The translations under genes and the position numbers were made by a program. Positions 46,082 to 55,806 of a DNA stretch of 64,000 nucleotides are shown here, one piece after another. Origin of the DNA: SAR116 cluster bacterium AG-447-A06. Lineage in GTDB: Bacteria; Pseudomonadota; Alphaproteobacteria; Puniceispirillales; Puniceispirillaceae. Where the stretch lies: positions 1 to 64,000 of the forward strand of contig QCPZ01000007.1 of the NCBI GenBank assembly GCA_003212345.1, given 5' to 3'. The notes beneath the pieces were generated by a model. It had not been told where the DNA came from and did no database searches. It saw only the letters and a list, made by a program, of their open reading frames with translations. Positions within the stretch are counted from its first letter, which is position 1; each line of letters starts with the position of its first letter.

Positions 46082-46235
46082 GCTTTTGAATTTTACAAAA
46101 ATAGTTCGGCCCCACTTCTTATAGATCTGTCAATTATTGAATCAAACCAACGTTCCAAAATGTTAGCTAATTTTCCACACAGATCAAATTACTTCGGCCT
46201 TTGCCGATAACACCAAGCAGTGCTAGGGTTGAATC

Positions 46236-46442
46236 ATGGAAGATAGAGTTATCAAGCTTGAAGAAAAAATGGCCATTTTACAGGATGAGTTGTCGCAAAT
46301 GGGTCATGAGGTTTATGCGCAACAAAAAGAAATGGCGCGGCTCATGATAGAAATAGAAAAATTGAAATCTCGCCTTGAGCATGTCAAGTCCGATAGTGGT
46401 ATTTTAAACCCCAGTGAGGAGTCACCGCCGCCCCATTATTGA
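46236..46442 (+). CDS. slyX: SlyX family protein
   Basis: 68 residues. Most of it is one coiled coil (VIKLEEKMAILQDELSQMG onward to about residue 50). It ends ESPPPHY, the Pro-Pro-His-Tyr tail typical of SlyX. The biochemical role is unsettled. It is a single short gene between the hydrolase and pgi. Confidence 0.9.
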   Translation: MEDRVIKLEEKMAILQDELSQMGHEVYAQQKEMARLMIEIEKLKSRLEHVKSDSGILNPSEESPPPHY

Positions 46443-46472
46443 GGCTGTTCGCATTGATATAAATGAATTGTC

Positions 46473-46565
46473 ATGGGTTCATATAACAGCCCAGATGGTG
46501 CGTTTGTCGAGCTTGACCACGTCATTTGTTCCGAAGACATACGCGATGAGGAAGTGACAAAGTAA
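46473..46565 (+). CDS. Possible 30-residue mini-ORF after slyX (doubtful)
   Basis: ATG 46473 to TAA 46565 encodes an acidic 30-residue peptide ending DIRDEEVTK in the 137-base slyX-pgi gap. There is no ribosome site and no known family. Listed only as an unexplained open frame. Confidence 0.15.
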   Translation: MGSYNSPDGAFVELDHVICSEDIRDEEVTK

Positions 46566-46579
46566 CCCTGGATTTCAAC

Positions 46580-48094
46580 CTATTCATCCAGTTTTTTCAG
46601 AAACGCTATTCCAGCTGGACTAAGCCCTGATAAGTCTTTGCCGTTTGCAATATCAGAGGCAATTGATTTCCCAATTTCAACTCCCCATTGATCAAAGCTG
46701 TTCACGCCCCAAATAAAACCAGACACAATAGTGATATGCTCATATAAAGCCAGTAACCTACCAAGCGCATAAGGAGTTGTCATTTCCCAGCTTATAAGCA
46801 CAGATGGACGGTTTCCAGGAAAATGACGATGCGGCTCTTCTGTATTCGAAGCACCAATAGCCAGTGCCTCGGCTTGAGAAATGGCATTAATTAAAAGCGT
46901 TTTATGACTAGCCTGCCAAGCCGGATCATCTGGTCTGATCGCCGATTTACGCGCCACCAATATATCAATCGGAACAATATCTCGTCCCTGGTGAAGCCAT
47001 TGGAAAAAACTGTGCTGACTGTTAGTCCCAACACCTCCCCAGATCAGCGGGCCGGCAGCTGCAGACAATGCATTACCAAACCGGTCGACACTTTTTCCGT
47101 TACTTTCCATTTCAAGCTGCTGGGCCCATCCAGGAAAGCCCAATAATCGCTGATCGTAAGGCATTAGTCCATAAGCCATATTCCCAAGAAATGTCCTCTG
47201 CCAGATCCGCAAAAGACCCATGATTACAGGCAGGTTACTCCCAAGGGGAGCGGTCTTAAAATGCGTGTCCATGGCATGTGCGCCGGAAAGTAGCGCAGCA
47301 AAATTCTTGCTGCCAATCGCAATCATGACGGGCAGGCCAACGGCAGACCATAACGAATAACGCCCACCTACACCATCGTCAAAGGCAAAGATATGGTCTG
47401 TTGCAATACCCCAATTTTTGGCTCGTTCAGTATTCGCCGTTACTGCCACAATGGCTCGATCGGCAGCAACTCCATTTTTTTCCAACCAATCTTTTGCCAA
47501 ACTTGCATTGGCCAGGGTCTCAGCTGTCGTAAATGACTTTGATGTCACAATAAAAAGTGTTTTATACGGATCGCATTGGGCCAACGCGTCATAAAGCGCC
47601 GCAGGATCAACATTTCCAACAAAATGTAAAGCCGGCCCATCATGAAAGCCGGCAAGGCCCTGTGTAACCATTGCCGGACCAAGATCAGACCCGCCAATAC
47701 CAAGATTAACAACGGTTGTTATTGATTCATTTGCACGCAAACTATCTACAAAACTGGAACGTTTTTTATAATCTTCACCGCTCTGATATTCGGGTGAACG
47801 TAAAGCGCAATGAGTAACAGGCTTACCTTCAGATAGATTGATTGCTTTGCCAGCAAATAGATCATCCATTAAAGCTGGCAGTGATTTTGCCTGGGCCAGC
47901 ATCACAAGTTTTTTAAGAATTTTAAGCGTTATTGGCTGGCGGGTGCAATCAACTGTTAAATCTTCAAACTGTAAGCATAATGCGGCACGGTCAGGTGTGT
48001 GAACAAGATCACGTAGATGCTGTTTTCTGATGTATTGTGCTGCCTGCTGCAACTCGCCTTCAATTGCGTTATTTAAATTGTGCAGATCTTCCAT
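46580..48094 (-). CDS. pgi: Glucose-6-phosphate isomerase
   Basis: 504 residues. VVNLGIGGSDLGPAMV and TSKSFTTAETLANA bind the sugar phosphate. GGRYSLWSAVGLP and MESNGKSVDRFG are the two family signatures with active-site Arg and Lys, and QWGVEIGKSIA is the C-terminal signature. It interconverts glucose 6-phosphate and fructose 6-phosphate. Somewhat shorter than E. coli Pgi (549) but normal for alphaproteobacteria. Single gene; with fbp, fba and pyk it covers part of central sugar metabolism in this window. Confidence 0.96.
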   Translation of the reverse strand: MEDLHNLNNAIEGELQQAAQYIRKQHLRDLVHTPDRAALCLQFEDLTVDCTRQPITLKILKKLVMLAQAKSLPALMDDLFAGKAINLSEGKPVTHCALRSPEYQSGEDYKKRSSFVDSLRANESITTVVNLGIGGSDLGPAMVTQGLAGFHDGPALHFVGNVDPAALYDALAQCDPYKTLFIVTSKSFTTAETLANASLAKDWLEKNGVAADRAIVAVTANTERAKNWGIATDHIFAFDDGVGGRYSLWSAVGLPVMIAIGSKNFAALLSGAHAMDTHFKTAPLGSNLPVIMGLLRIWQRTFLGNMAYGLMPYDQRLLGFPGWAQQLEMESNGKSVDRFGNALSAAAGPLIWGGVGTNSQHSFFQWLHQGRDIVPIDILVARKSAIRPDDPAWQASHKTLLINAISQAEALAIGASNTEEPHRHFPGNRPSVLISWEMTTPYALGRLLALYEHITIVSGFIWGVNSFDQWGVEIGKSIASDIANGKDLSGLSPAGIAFLKKLDE

Positions 48095-48238
48095 TTATAT
48101 ATTCTGTGTTCCTCTTAACGCGACTTGTATTGATCTCATTAGCGGTGATGGTCGCAGACTTGCCTTCCAGTATCAATCGCGATGATTGCAAGAAATGTAA
48201 TACAAAATACTGGCAACTAAAACTAAATCATACGGCTA

Positions 48239-48469
48239 TTACGGTTTGGTAATTTTTGCAACAAACCGCCGAGTTAAAGGTGCGAGGATCGAAATCGCAG
48301 GAAAGGCCACAATCCAGCTTTTGAACCAAGCTGTCATCCATAAATTAGAAAATCCATCGCCAAGACCAGCCGTATTCAAAACCGCAACACCGGACACAAG
48401 ACACGACATAAGAATGGACAGCAGAAAACTGAAGACCAGTGGTGCAAAACGGGCAGATATCATAAGCAT
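48239..48469 (-). CDS. Small DUF2798-like membrane protein
   Basis: 76 residues with two membrane helices (about 8-30 and 44-66). FVFSFLLSILMS-like segments, then WMTAWFKSWIVAFPAISILAPLTRRFV, fit the DUF2798 pattern (W..W..SW.VAFP....P..R). ATG 48463 is an alternative start. Function unknown. A lone gene between pgi and the BKACE gene. Confidence 0.68.
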   Translation of the reverse strand: MLMISARFAPLVFSFLLSILMSCLVSGVAVLNTAGLGDGFSNLWMTAWFKSWIVAFPAISILAPLTRRFVAKITKP

Positions 48470-48647
48470 TTCCTGTTTGTTTGAATTCCATAAGTTGATT
48501 TACCTGTTGTTATAAAGCTCTACCTTCAGTTTACTAACAAAAATCTGAACCACTATGAGATTATAAAATGTCGCGTCCAAAGAAAATTGGCATTCTAGGC
48601 CATGATCGTTATCTTCAAACTCCTAACTAAGAATCTAATAAGGGAAA

Positions 48648-49481
48648 ATGATGACAGTTCCATGTATTGTAACCTGTGCTATTACTGGCTCGGTACCGAC
48701 CAAACAGGACAATCCAGCAGTGCCAGTGACACCTTCTGAGCAAATCGAGTCTACCCATGCAGCTTTTGAGGCAGGGTCATCACTGGTTCATATTCACGTT
48801 CGTAATGACGACCAGACGCCAAGTTCTGATCCGGATAGATTTGCTGCCATCCAGAGTGGTGTAAAGACGCATTGCCCAGGCATGATCATACAGTTTTCCA
48901 CTGGTGGGCGCGGCCGAGATCAGGCGCAAAGAGGGTCCATGCTGTATCTAAAACCCGACATGGCATCACTAGCCACTGGGTCAGTCAACTTTCCCACAAA
49001 CATTTATGAAAATCCTCCCGAGTTTGTCGATGGATTAGCAAACAGTATGCTCACCTATAACATAAAACCAGAGATTGAAGTGTTTGATGTGGCGATGTTA
49101 TATAATGCCATCAATTTAATAAAACGTGATCTGTTAATGACACCGCCTCATGTCCAGTTTGTTATGGGCATACCCAATGCGTTGCCAGCACGAAGACAAG
49201 TGCTGGAATTTCTTATAAGTGAGTATACGGAGCTTGTACCAAATGGCACATGGACTGCAGCCGGCATCGGCCGTCACCAATTTGAAGTTGCCCAATGGTG
49301 CCTTGAGCTTGGTGGCCATTGCCGCACTGGGTTAGAAGATAATATCAAATTTGACCGCAGTCGTCTCGCAAACAGCAACGCCGAACTCGTGACTAAACTT
49401 ACCGATATCATGGCAGGCCACAACCGGCACCCCGCCTCACCCGAAGAAGCAAGAACGATCCTTAATCTACAGGGTAATTAA
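48648..49481 (+). CDS. Beta-keto acid cleavage enzyme (BKACE, DUF849)
   Basis: 277 residues (tandem ATGs at 48648 and 48651 after an AAGGGA). The TIM barrel has ITGSVPTKQDNPAVPVTP, the zinc pair H48-x-H50 in LVHIHVRND, FSTGGRGRD and TGLEDNIKFD with the conserved Glu. BKACEs condense a beta-keto acid with acetyl-CoA to release acetoacetyl-CoA and a new CoA ester or amine product. Known substrates include 3-keto-5-aminohexanoate and dehydrocarnitine. The substrate here is unknown. It converges with the TRAP permease with a 15-base overlap. Confidence 0.88.
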   Translation: MMTVPCIVTCAITGSVPTKQDNPAVPVTPSEQIESTHAAFEAGSSLVHIHVRNDDQTPSSDPDRFAAIQSGVKTHCPGMIIQFSTGGRGRDQAQRGSMLYLKPDMASLATGSVNFPTNIYENPPEFVDGLANSMLTYNIKPEIEVFDVAMLYNAINLIKRDLLMTPPHVQFVMGIPNALPARRQVLEFLISEYTELVPNGTWTAAGIGRHQFEVAQWCLELGGHCRTGLEDNIKFDRSRLANSNAELVTKLTDIMAGHNRHPASPEEARTILNLQGN

Positions 49482-51236
49482 TAACAGAGCCAGACCAAAC
49501 ATAAAAGAAGCAAGGCGAAGGATAGGCAGACCTTTGCTGATCACCGCATAAGAAATAAGGCTAAGTGATATAGCAATTTTGGCAAAGGCGATAAGCGAAG
49601 TAAGCGGCGTGTGGGTAACGGTCAGTAATTCCGGGTGAACAACCATACCAAGCGGGATTAGGTAAAGCCCAATGCCAAGCGACATGGCCGTTATCGCCAC
49701 CCGCAACCAGTTTTCCCCAACCATGCCAGCAGCAATGAAAACACCTCCACATACCGGTGGAGTAATGGTTGATAAAAGCGCATACCAAAATACAAATAAA
49801 TGTACAGTGAGAGGTGCCATGCCCAAATCAATCAATGCTGGCCCAGCAACCGATACACAAATAACGTAAGCTGCCGTTGTTGGTACCTCCATCCCCAAAA
49901 AAAGGCAGGCAAGTGCTGTTAAAAGCAGAGCAGGCCAGATCAAACCACCAGAAAATGACAAAATCAGCGAGGTAACCTTGATCCCAAGTCCGGTAATGCC
50001 GAGAACACCAACAATAATTGAGGCACACAGAATAATCGAGGCGATCATCGCAATCTGGTTGCCAGCTGTTATGACCGCATTACAAAGACGCGTGAGCCCA
50101 ACCCAGAATTGCAGCGCTAGTTTACCATTGAGAAACAAAAGAGCTGTTGCTGCCATTATTGCTACGGCCGCCGCATATTGTGGTGTATAGCCAATATACA
50201 TCACGGTCAGCAGGGTAGTAAAAGGCACCAAAAAAAAACTAGCCGTTATGAAAACCGTTGTTAATGGTGGCCGGGCGTCACGATCAAGTGGCTGCAGTTT
50301 GTGCTGAATGGCAAATATGTCAACACCAATCCAGACAGCAAAAAAATACAGAAGTGCTGGCAGGCTTGCAGCGATGATTATATCCGAATAGGGAATGCCA
50401 GTCAGTTCTACCATAACAAACGCACCTGCACCCATCAGAGGTGGCATAATTTGTCCACCAGATGATGCCACTGCTTCAACAGCTGCCGCGATCCGTTTAG
50501 GGTAGCCAAGCTTCATCATTGACGGCAGTGTCACGATGCCTGTCGATGCAACATTGGCTGATGCCGAGCCTGATATGGAACCAAATAATGCCGATGATAG
50601 GACCGAAACTTTGGCAGCCCCACCCCGAAGCCGCCCAGCAGCAGCGGCAGCAACATTCATGAATCCAGCCCCAGCTTCACCCGCGTTCAGAACTGCACCA
50701 AAAATGACAAAGATAGCAACAATCGAAACAGACACACCTGTCAATGTGCCCCAAATACCGCCTTCAGCAATCGTCATAGTTCCCAAAAAACTGGCTAACG
50801 GCGTGCCGGGGTGGCCAAACTCCCCTGGAACATGCTGGCCTAAAAGGCCATAAAGAAGCGCCATAACAGCAAGGACCGGCAATGGCCAGCCAATTGAACG
50901 ACGGGCCATTTCGAGAACGATTAGTAGTAGTGTAGTCGCGATGACTGTCTGAAAAGAGGTTGCCAAAAATCCATATTGATCGAGTAATTGTTGATGATTT
51001 ATTGCAAGCCACAAACAGGCAGACACACCAATAATGACAATACCCCAATCGCAAAGCCTCTGGATGCCAGATGATACCTTATATAAAAAAATCCACGGAA
51101 TCACCAAGGCCATATGCAATGGGCGCGAAACAAGATTAGGAACAAGGCCAGAAAATATAAGCCATAGATGAAACACAACTGACAGCGCTCCAAACCCAAC
51201 CCATACGGCTCGTCTGAAATGTTTGATAGGCATCAT
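49467..51236 (-). CDS. TRAP transporter permease, fused 4TM/12TM (TAXI-associated)
   Basis: About 589 residues from ATG 51236. The frame opens at a TTG at 51284, but that codon lies inside a terminator-like hairpin. About sixteen to eighteen membrane helices. The DctM-like half contains FGSISGSASANVASTGIVTLPSM and GGQIMPPLMGAGAFVM, the signatures of fused TRAP permeases. It works with the TAXI binding protein encoded upstream to import an organic acid with sodium. The last bases overlap the BKACE gene. Confidence 0.9.
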   Translation of the reverse strand: MMPIKHFRRAVWVGFGALSVVFHLWLIFSGLVPNLVSRPLHMALVIPWIFLYKVSSGIQRLCDWGIVIIGVSACLWLAINHQQLLDQYGFLATSFQTVIATTLLLIVLEMARRSIGWPLPVLAVMALLYGLLGQHVPGEFGHPGTPLASFLGTMTIAEGGIWGTLTGVSVSIVAIFVIFGAVLNAGEAGAGFMNVAAAAAGRLRGGAAKVSVLSSALFGSISGSASANVASTGIVTLPSMMKLGYPKRIAAAVEAVASSGGQIMPPLMGAGAFVMVELTGIPYSDIIIAASLPALLYFFAVWIGVDIFAIQHKLQPLDRDARPPLTTVFITASFFLVPFTTLLTVMYIGYTPQYAAAVAIMAATALLFLNGKLALQFWVGLTRLCNAVITAGNQIAMIASIILCASIIVGVLGITGLGIKVTSLILSFSGGLIWPALLLTALACLFLGMEVPTTAAYVICVSVAGPALIDLGMAPLTVHLFVFWYALLSTITPPVCGGVFIAAGMVGENWLRVAITAMSLGIGLYLIPLGMVVHPELLTVTHTPLTSLIAFAKIAISLSLISYAVISKGLPILRLASFMFGLALLLITL

Positions 51237-51275
51237 AAGGCCCGACTCGTCACTTAATAAATCCAAAAACCTAAA

Positions 51276-51309
51276 AAAGGGCAACCGTCATTAACAACGC
51301 TTGCCCTTT
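51276..51309 (-). terminator. Intercistronic terminator/attenuator between TAXI receptor and TRAP permease
   Basis: On the minus strand TTGCCCTTT's partner arms at 51309-51301 and 51284-51276 form a 9-pair stem. An inner CGT/ACG adds three more pairs, and the stem ends in six T. It lies 31 bases after the TAXI stop and before the permease start. Partial termination here would give more binding protein than permease, a common arrangement in transporter operons. Confidence 0.7.
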
Positions 51310-51339
51310 AGTCGTCTATCGCAAAGTTACAGCAATCGA

Positions 51340-52296
51340 TCAGTGATGCGCCGCCAGTTTTGCCCCAACTTCTTTATAATATTTTACCGCACCTGGATGA
51401 ATCTCAGTTGAAATATTTTCCAACATGTCCAATGAAACACCGGCCCACCATTTTGCGCCAGCACTCATTGATACCTTACTTTCCCAATAGGTCTTGGTCA
51501 TGGCATAAGCGGTGGCGTTATCCATATCAGTTGTTGTAAAGGCAACCACTGGAAGCGATGTTGTAGTGATTGCTGATGACTGACCAGCATAGGTGCCGGC
51601 AGGAATTTCGAGACGTGTTCGCTTTGATTTTTTGACCTGCTCATCAGACAACGACAGAACAGTAGCACCAGCCGATGCCGCAGCCTCGATAACATTTGGG
51701 GCAGGATAAGATCCGGCCGTTACAAACCCATCAATCTGTCCATTTTTAAGCGCTGGTACAGCATTGGACAACTCTACTTCAGCCAATTTCACCTTACCTT
51801 CGAGGCCAAACATCTTGAGATACTTTGCACCCTCTTTTGCACCAAACGACCCTTTGCCAAGAAGAATTGTTTTACCTTCCATGCCAGCAAAATCTGTCAC
51901 TCCTGACCCCTTTGACATGACAAAATGCATGGTTAAAGACGGAATGGGGAATAGTGCCCGAATGTCACCAAAGCGCGGATTTTCTTTACCCTTAAACATA
52001 GCCTTCCCACCCCGCGCAAGCTTGACCAGAACAGGCGGCGTGGTGAACACATAATTACCCTTGCGACCCATAACCTCCATAACGTTCTGAACTGAACCTT
52101 GGCTTTCCTCAACAGTAACAGTGATGTCACCATTAGACCCAACCTTCATACCTTCAGCAATTTGCACCGCCATTTGGTAATAGGATGACGTTGATTTCGC
52201 CGACTTATAGGTGATACGGGTTTCCGCCAAAGCCTGTGTCGCTGGCAAAAGCGCCATCGTGGCAACTGCAAGCTTCGCAATAAATTTAAATTTCAT
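51340..52296 (-). CDS. TAXI family TRAP transporter solute-binding protein
   Basis: 318 residues with a signal peptide (cut near ALA-24). ITYKSAKSTSSYYQMAVQIAEGM, NYVFTTPPVLVKLARGG, LLGKGSFGAKEGAKYL and NGQIDGFVTAGSYPAP fit the TAXI receptor fold. AGGAG lies 7 bases before the ATG. It is a periplasmic receptor delivering substrate to the permease encoded next. Known TAXI ligands are small dicarboxylates and amino acids, so the ligand here is open. Confidence 0.92.
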   Translation of the reverse strand: MKFKFIAKLAVATMALLPATQALAETRITYKSAKSTSSYYQMAVQIAEGMKVGSNGDITVTVEESQGSVQNVMEVMGRKGNYVFTTPPVLVKLARGGKAMFKGKENPRFGDIRALFPIPSLTMHFVMSKGSGVTDFAGMEGKTILLGKGSFGAKEGAKYLKMFGLEGKVKLAEVELSNAVPALKNGQIDGFVTAGSYPAPNVIEAAASAGATVLSLSDEQVKKSKRTRLEIPAGTYAGQSSAITTTSLPVVAFTTTDMDNATAYAMTKTYWESKVSMSAGAKWWAGVSLDMLENISTEIHPGAVKYYKEVGAKLAAHH

Positions 52297-52412
52297 TTTT
52301 TTCTCCTATTCAAAAAAGAAACCGTAACACATGCTGCGAGCCTATCAATCTAATAATGAATCTTTGTTACAAGGGCGTTCGGTTGGAAACCCATCTAGCT
52401 AGTAAGCCATAT

Positions 52413-52610
52413 TTACCGTCTAAAAATCAGCAAGCGTAAAAGCCGCCAGACACCCCTTAAAAGCAATGCTCGTACAATTGGGTTGCGCGATAATGAACTG
52501 AGATAACCCCGCCACTTGGGCAAAAAGCGAATGAGAAACATGACAAGAGCAATGGCGAATATCGATATTATAACCAGCTTTAGCATACTATAATTTCCAA
52601 CTTTGGTCAT
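52413..52610 (-). CDS. Small single-helix basic membrane protein
   Basis: 65 residues, or 57 from ATG 52586. One hydrophobic helix (LKLVIISIFAIALVMFLI) is followed by a strongly basic, Arg/Leu-rich tail (RNPIVRALLLRGVWRLLRL). No known family. No strong ribosome site. The membrane-plus-basic-tail design supports a real small protein, but chance remains possible. Confidence 0.42.
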   Translation of the reverse strand: MTKVGNYSMLKLVIISIFAIALVMFLIRFLPKWRGYLSSLSRNPIVRALLLRGVWRLLRLLIFRR

Positions 52611-52707
52611 ACTTAGTAAGAAAGAGTTGAAAGGTCACGTTATGAGATCAGATCTTTCATCTTTATAATCACCGGATACCTATGAAGGGTTATCACTTAC
52701 CCCAAGT

Positions 52708-53238
52708 TTATTTGCCAAGCAGTTTTTGCCTCAAACCCGGACGCGATGTGTTTTTTCCAAGCCAAATTGATGAAAAGCTCTTGGCAAATTTTGGCGCTTT
52801 AAATGATACTGGTGGGCGGTCATCTAAATAGAATGTAACCATGCCTTCGTTCGTAAAACTCACCGAGGCAACCTCACCTGCATTCATGTCAACGATGCCC
52901 TTATTTAAAATCCTTTTCCAGAACTTTATCTCAGTTGATGTGACATCATCTGGTTTGGTTAATTCATTAATCGAGGCATCAATAATCGTACTTTTTGATA
53001 CTGGCTTTAAGTATTCAAACTCGAGAACAAAGTCATTACGCCCAGAATAATAACCCTCATTGGCATAAAGATTTAACTTATAGATATCCATAAATAACAT
53101 TGTCAGAATGCCACCCCCGACAAACTTCATATCAGGGAATTTAGATCGCCAATTATCTGCGCCATTTAACGCATATGACGGGCGTGCGGCGATCAACAAA
53201 ACTACTAGAAAAAGAAATTTCAACCCAGAGAATGTCAA
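52708..53238 (-). CDS. Exported chalcone isomerase-like protein
   Basis: 176 residues with a signal peptide (cut near SYA-23). The mature part matches the bacterial chalcone-isomerase-like family: FVGGGILTMLFMDIYKLNLYA near the N-terminus, LEFEYLKPVSKSTIIDASI, and the terminal FAKSFSSIWLGKNTSRPGLRQKLLG. These proteins share the flavonoid-isomerase fold but are not flavonoid enzymes; some are lipid or small-ligand binders. Single gene. Confidence 0.8.
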   Translation of the reverse strand: MTFSGLKFLFLVVLLIAARPSYALNGADNWRSKFPDMKFVGGGILTMLFMDIYKLNLYANEGYYSGRNDFVLEFEYLKPVSKSTIIDASINELTKPDDVTSTEIKFWKRILNKGIVDMNAGEVASVSFTNEGMVTFYLDDRPPVSFKAPKFAKSFSSIWLGKNTSRPGLRQKLLGK

Positions 53239-53348
53239 AGCATAAACACCATTAAATAACTACAGCAAATATAATTTAGTGAGCCATTATTTAATCAAAG
53301 ATCATTTGGGGCAATATCAAAATGGAGGTGCGGTACTCTTGAATCATT

Positions 53349-55793
53349 CTAATTTGATTTTTGCGGCAATGAGAACGGCTTCAAGCAAAGTTTGGCAGGA
53401 ACGACTTGCCCTTCAACAACAACCGTATGACTACCGCTTTCAATTAGAGTCCTATCATCTACATTGATAAAACAAATCCCGACCGCCGCATCTTGAGCAT
53501 AGGCAAATGCTCCACTTGACACATAACCGACAATTTTCTCATCAATTAGAACCGGTTCATTATGGTGCAAAAGCGGCTTTGGGGATTTAAGTTTCACAAA
53601 GCACAGGAAAGGACCTTTACCTTTTGCTGTTCGTTCTAAATAAGCATCACGTCCAATGAATGGCAACGGCTTATGAGGTCTGCAGATAGAGCTGAGACCA
53701 ACCTGATGCGGAGCCTCAGTGTAAGACATGTCATGCCCCCAATGAAGAAATCCTTTTTCAATCCGAAGCGCATTCAAGGCCTCAGCCCCAACCAATCGCA
53801 AGCCAAATGGCTCACCTGCTTCCAGCAATTTCTCAAATACATACTCGGCAAAATCAGGGGTGATAAAAATTTCCCACCCTAGCTCACCGGTATAGGATAA
53901 ACGCTGGGCAAAGACCGGCGCATGGCCAATGTAGAATTTTTGCAAACTGTTGAAACGAAAAGCCGAATCAGACAAATTTACATCACTTACCAATGACAGA
54001 ACCTCACGGGCCTTTGGCCCCGCAAGAGATAACACAGCATAAGCCGTGGTAGTATCGCGCAGGCGGACGTCCTCGCCATCTAAAATATGTTTTTGCAAAT
54101 GAAACCGATCCCGGCGGGTACGCGAAATTGACGACATAACCATAAAGCTGGTTACCCCATGACGGGCCACGGTCACATCGCTCTCAATACCACCGCGATC
54201 ATTTAACATCAGAGTATAGGCAATGCGACCCGTATCAAGAGCCATGTCATTCGTGCATACCCGTTGCAAAAAGGCTTCTGAATCCATCCCTTCAACCATC
54301 AGTTTGCCCAGCATTGAGTAATCAATGATTGCGACATTTTCACGTGCCGCCTTTTGTTCATTCATGTTGTGCGAAAACCAACTGGGACGATGAAAAGAAT
54401 AATCATAGACTGGAGACACGCCGATTGGGGCAAACCAGCCGGGCCTTTCCCAACCTTGCACCTCGGCATAAACAGCGCCTCTGGCTTTCATCGGATGATA
54501 GAACGGTGTCCGGCGTAGATCACGGGCAGCTTCGCGTTGGCGGCCCGGCCAATGCATCGCATAGGTCAGCACCAGCGTCTCAGCGCAGCGCTCACGCAAA
54601 TACGGATTTTGTGCCTGCCAGTCTTCCATGCGCGCCGGATCCATCTCAGCGAGATCCATTGGTGGATGACCAGTCATGATCCAATCAGCCAATGCCTTGC
54701 CCGCGCCGGGACCAGACTGAATGCCAGTTGAATTCACCCCAGCGAGCACAAAATAACCTTTTAGATTAGGCGCTTCACCTAATGTAAACCGGCCATCGTA
54801 GGAATAGCTTTCTGGTCCATTAAAGAATGTCCTGATGCCTACCTCTTTCAGAACAGGCACCCGATTCATAGCCATTTCCAGCACTTCCATCACGTCTTCT
54901 TCAACAAAAGGTAAGCTATCAAATTCAAAATCTTTTGGAATGCCATCTGGTGCCCACGGCTTAGGGTGCAGATGGGCAAATCCAAACAAAAGCTTGCCAG
55001 CATCTTCCTTCCAGTAAGTGCCATCGCAATAAGAACGCAGCACGGGCAAATCACCGGGCAGATCATTGATCGGTTCGGTAACGAGATAATAATGTTCACA
55101 CGCATGAAGCGGCACGCCAACACCATTTTTTTTGCCCAGCTCGCGCGCCCACATGCCACTGCAATTAACCACATATTCTGAGGCAATTGTGCCTTCGCTA
55201 GTCCGAACACCGGTTAGTTTTTCACCATTGGTCAGAATTTCTATAACCTCAATCTGTTCTCGTAGCATCGCCCCATAGAAGCGCGCCCCTTTGGCAAGCG
55301 CTTGGGTTAAATCAATCGGGTTTATCGACCCATCAGAGGGCATGTGGATTCCACCAAGCACACCTTTCGCATTTAGCAGGGGCCAGCGTTCAGCAATTTC
55401 GTCAGTTTCAATATAAAAAGCATCAATTCCAAATAGCGAGGCAAAATCAGCCTTGCGTTTCAGTTCAGCAAGCCGCTCTTCGTTTGTTGCAATCGAGATA
55501 GAACCGGGTTGACGAAAGCCAGGATTCTGTCCAGTCTCAGTCTCAATTGTTTTAAATAATTCAATACCGTAGCTTGCAAAAGCAGTGGTGCTATGGCTGC
55601 CCTGCAATTGGCCCACAAGTCCAGCAGCGTGCCATGTCGTACCGCTCGTCAATGCTTTTCGTTCAAGCAGAACCACATCTGTCCAACCGCCCTTGGCGAG
55701 GTGATAGGCCACCGAACACCCATGAATACCGCCGCCAATAATAATAATTTGTGCGTGCGATGGTAACTTGTTTGGCGGCAATGGGCTTGACAT
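53349..55793 (-). CDS. Dimethylglycine/sarcosine dehydrogenase-like FAD-GcvT fusion protein
   Basis: 814 residues. An N-terminal FAD oxidase domain (about 15-380) begins IIIIGGGIHGCSVAYHLA. H55 in GTTWHAAG is the covalent-FAD histidine of DMGDH and sarcosine dehydrogenase. A linker domain (about 385-440) joins it to a C-terminal folate-binding GcvT domain (about 440-810). Such enzymes oxidatively demethylate an N-methyl amine and pass the one-carbon unit to tetrahydrofolate. The methylated substrate is not shown. It is last in a unit with the PhyH and racemase-like genes (gaps 31 and 13). Confidence 0.9.
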   Translation of the reverse strand: MSSPLPPNKLPSHAQIIIIGGGIHGCSVAYHLAKGGWTDVVLLERKALTSGTTWHAAGLVGQLQGSHSTTAFASYGIELFKTIETETGQNPGFRQPGSISIATNEERLAELKRKADFASLFGIDAFYIETDEIAERWPLLNAKGVLGGIHMPSDGSINPIDLTQALAKGARFYGAMLREQIEVIEILTNGEKLTGVRTSEGTIASEYVVNCSGMWARELGKKNGVGVPLHACEHYYLVTEPINDLPGDLPVLRSYCDGTYWKEDAGKLLFGFAHLHPKPWAPDGIPKDFEFDSLPFVEEDVMEVLEMAMNRVPVLKEVGIRTFFNGPESYSYDGRFTLGEAPNLKGYFVLAGVNSTGIQSGPGAGKALADWIMTGHPPMDLAEMDPARMEDWQAQNPYLRERCAETLVLTYAMHWPGRQREAARDLRRTPFYHPMKARGAVYAEVQGWERPGWFAPIGVSPVYDYSFHRPSWFSHNMNEQKAARENVAIIDYSMLGKLMVEGMDSEAFLQRVCTNDMALDTGRIAYTLMLNDRGGIESDVTVARHGVTSFMVMSSISRTRRDRFHLQKHILDGEDVRLRDTTTAYAVLSLAGPKAREVLSLVSDVNLSDSAFRFNSLQKFYIGHAPVFAQRLSYTGELGWEIFITPDFAEYVFEKLLEAGEPFGLRLVGAEALNALRIEKGFLHWGHDMSYTEAPHQVGLSSICRPHKPLPFIGRDAYLERTAKGKGPFLCFVKLKSPKPLLHHNEPVLIDEKIVGYVSSGAFAYAQDAAVGICFINVDDRTLIESGSHTVVVEGQVVPAKLCLKPFSLPQKSN

Positions 55794-55806
55794 GAAAAGT
55801 CCTACT

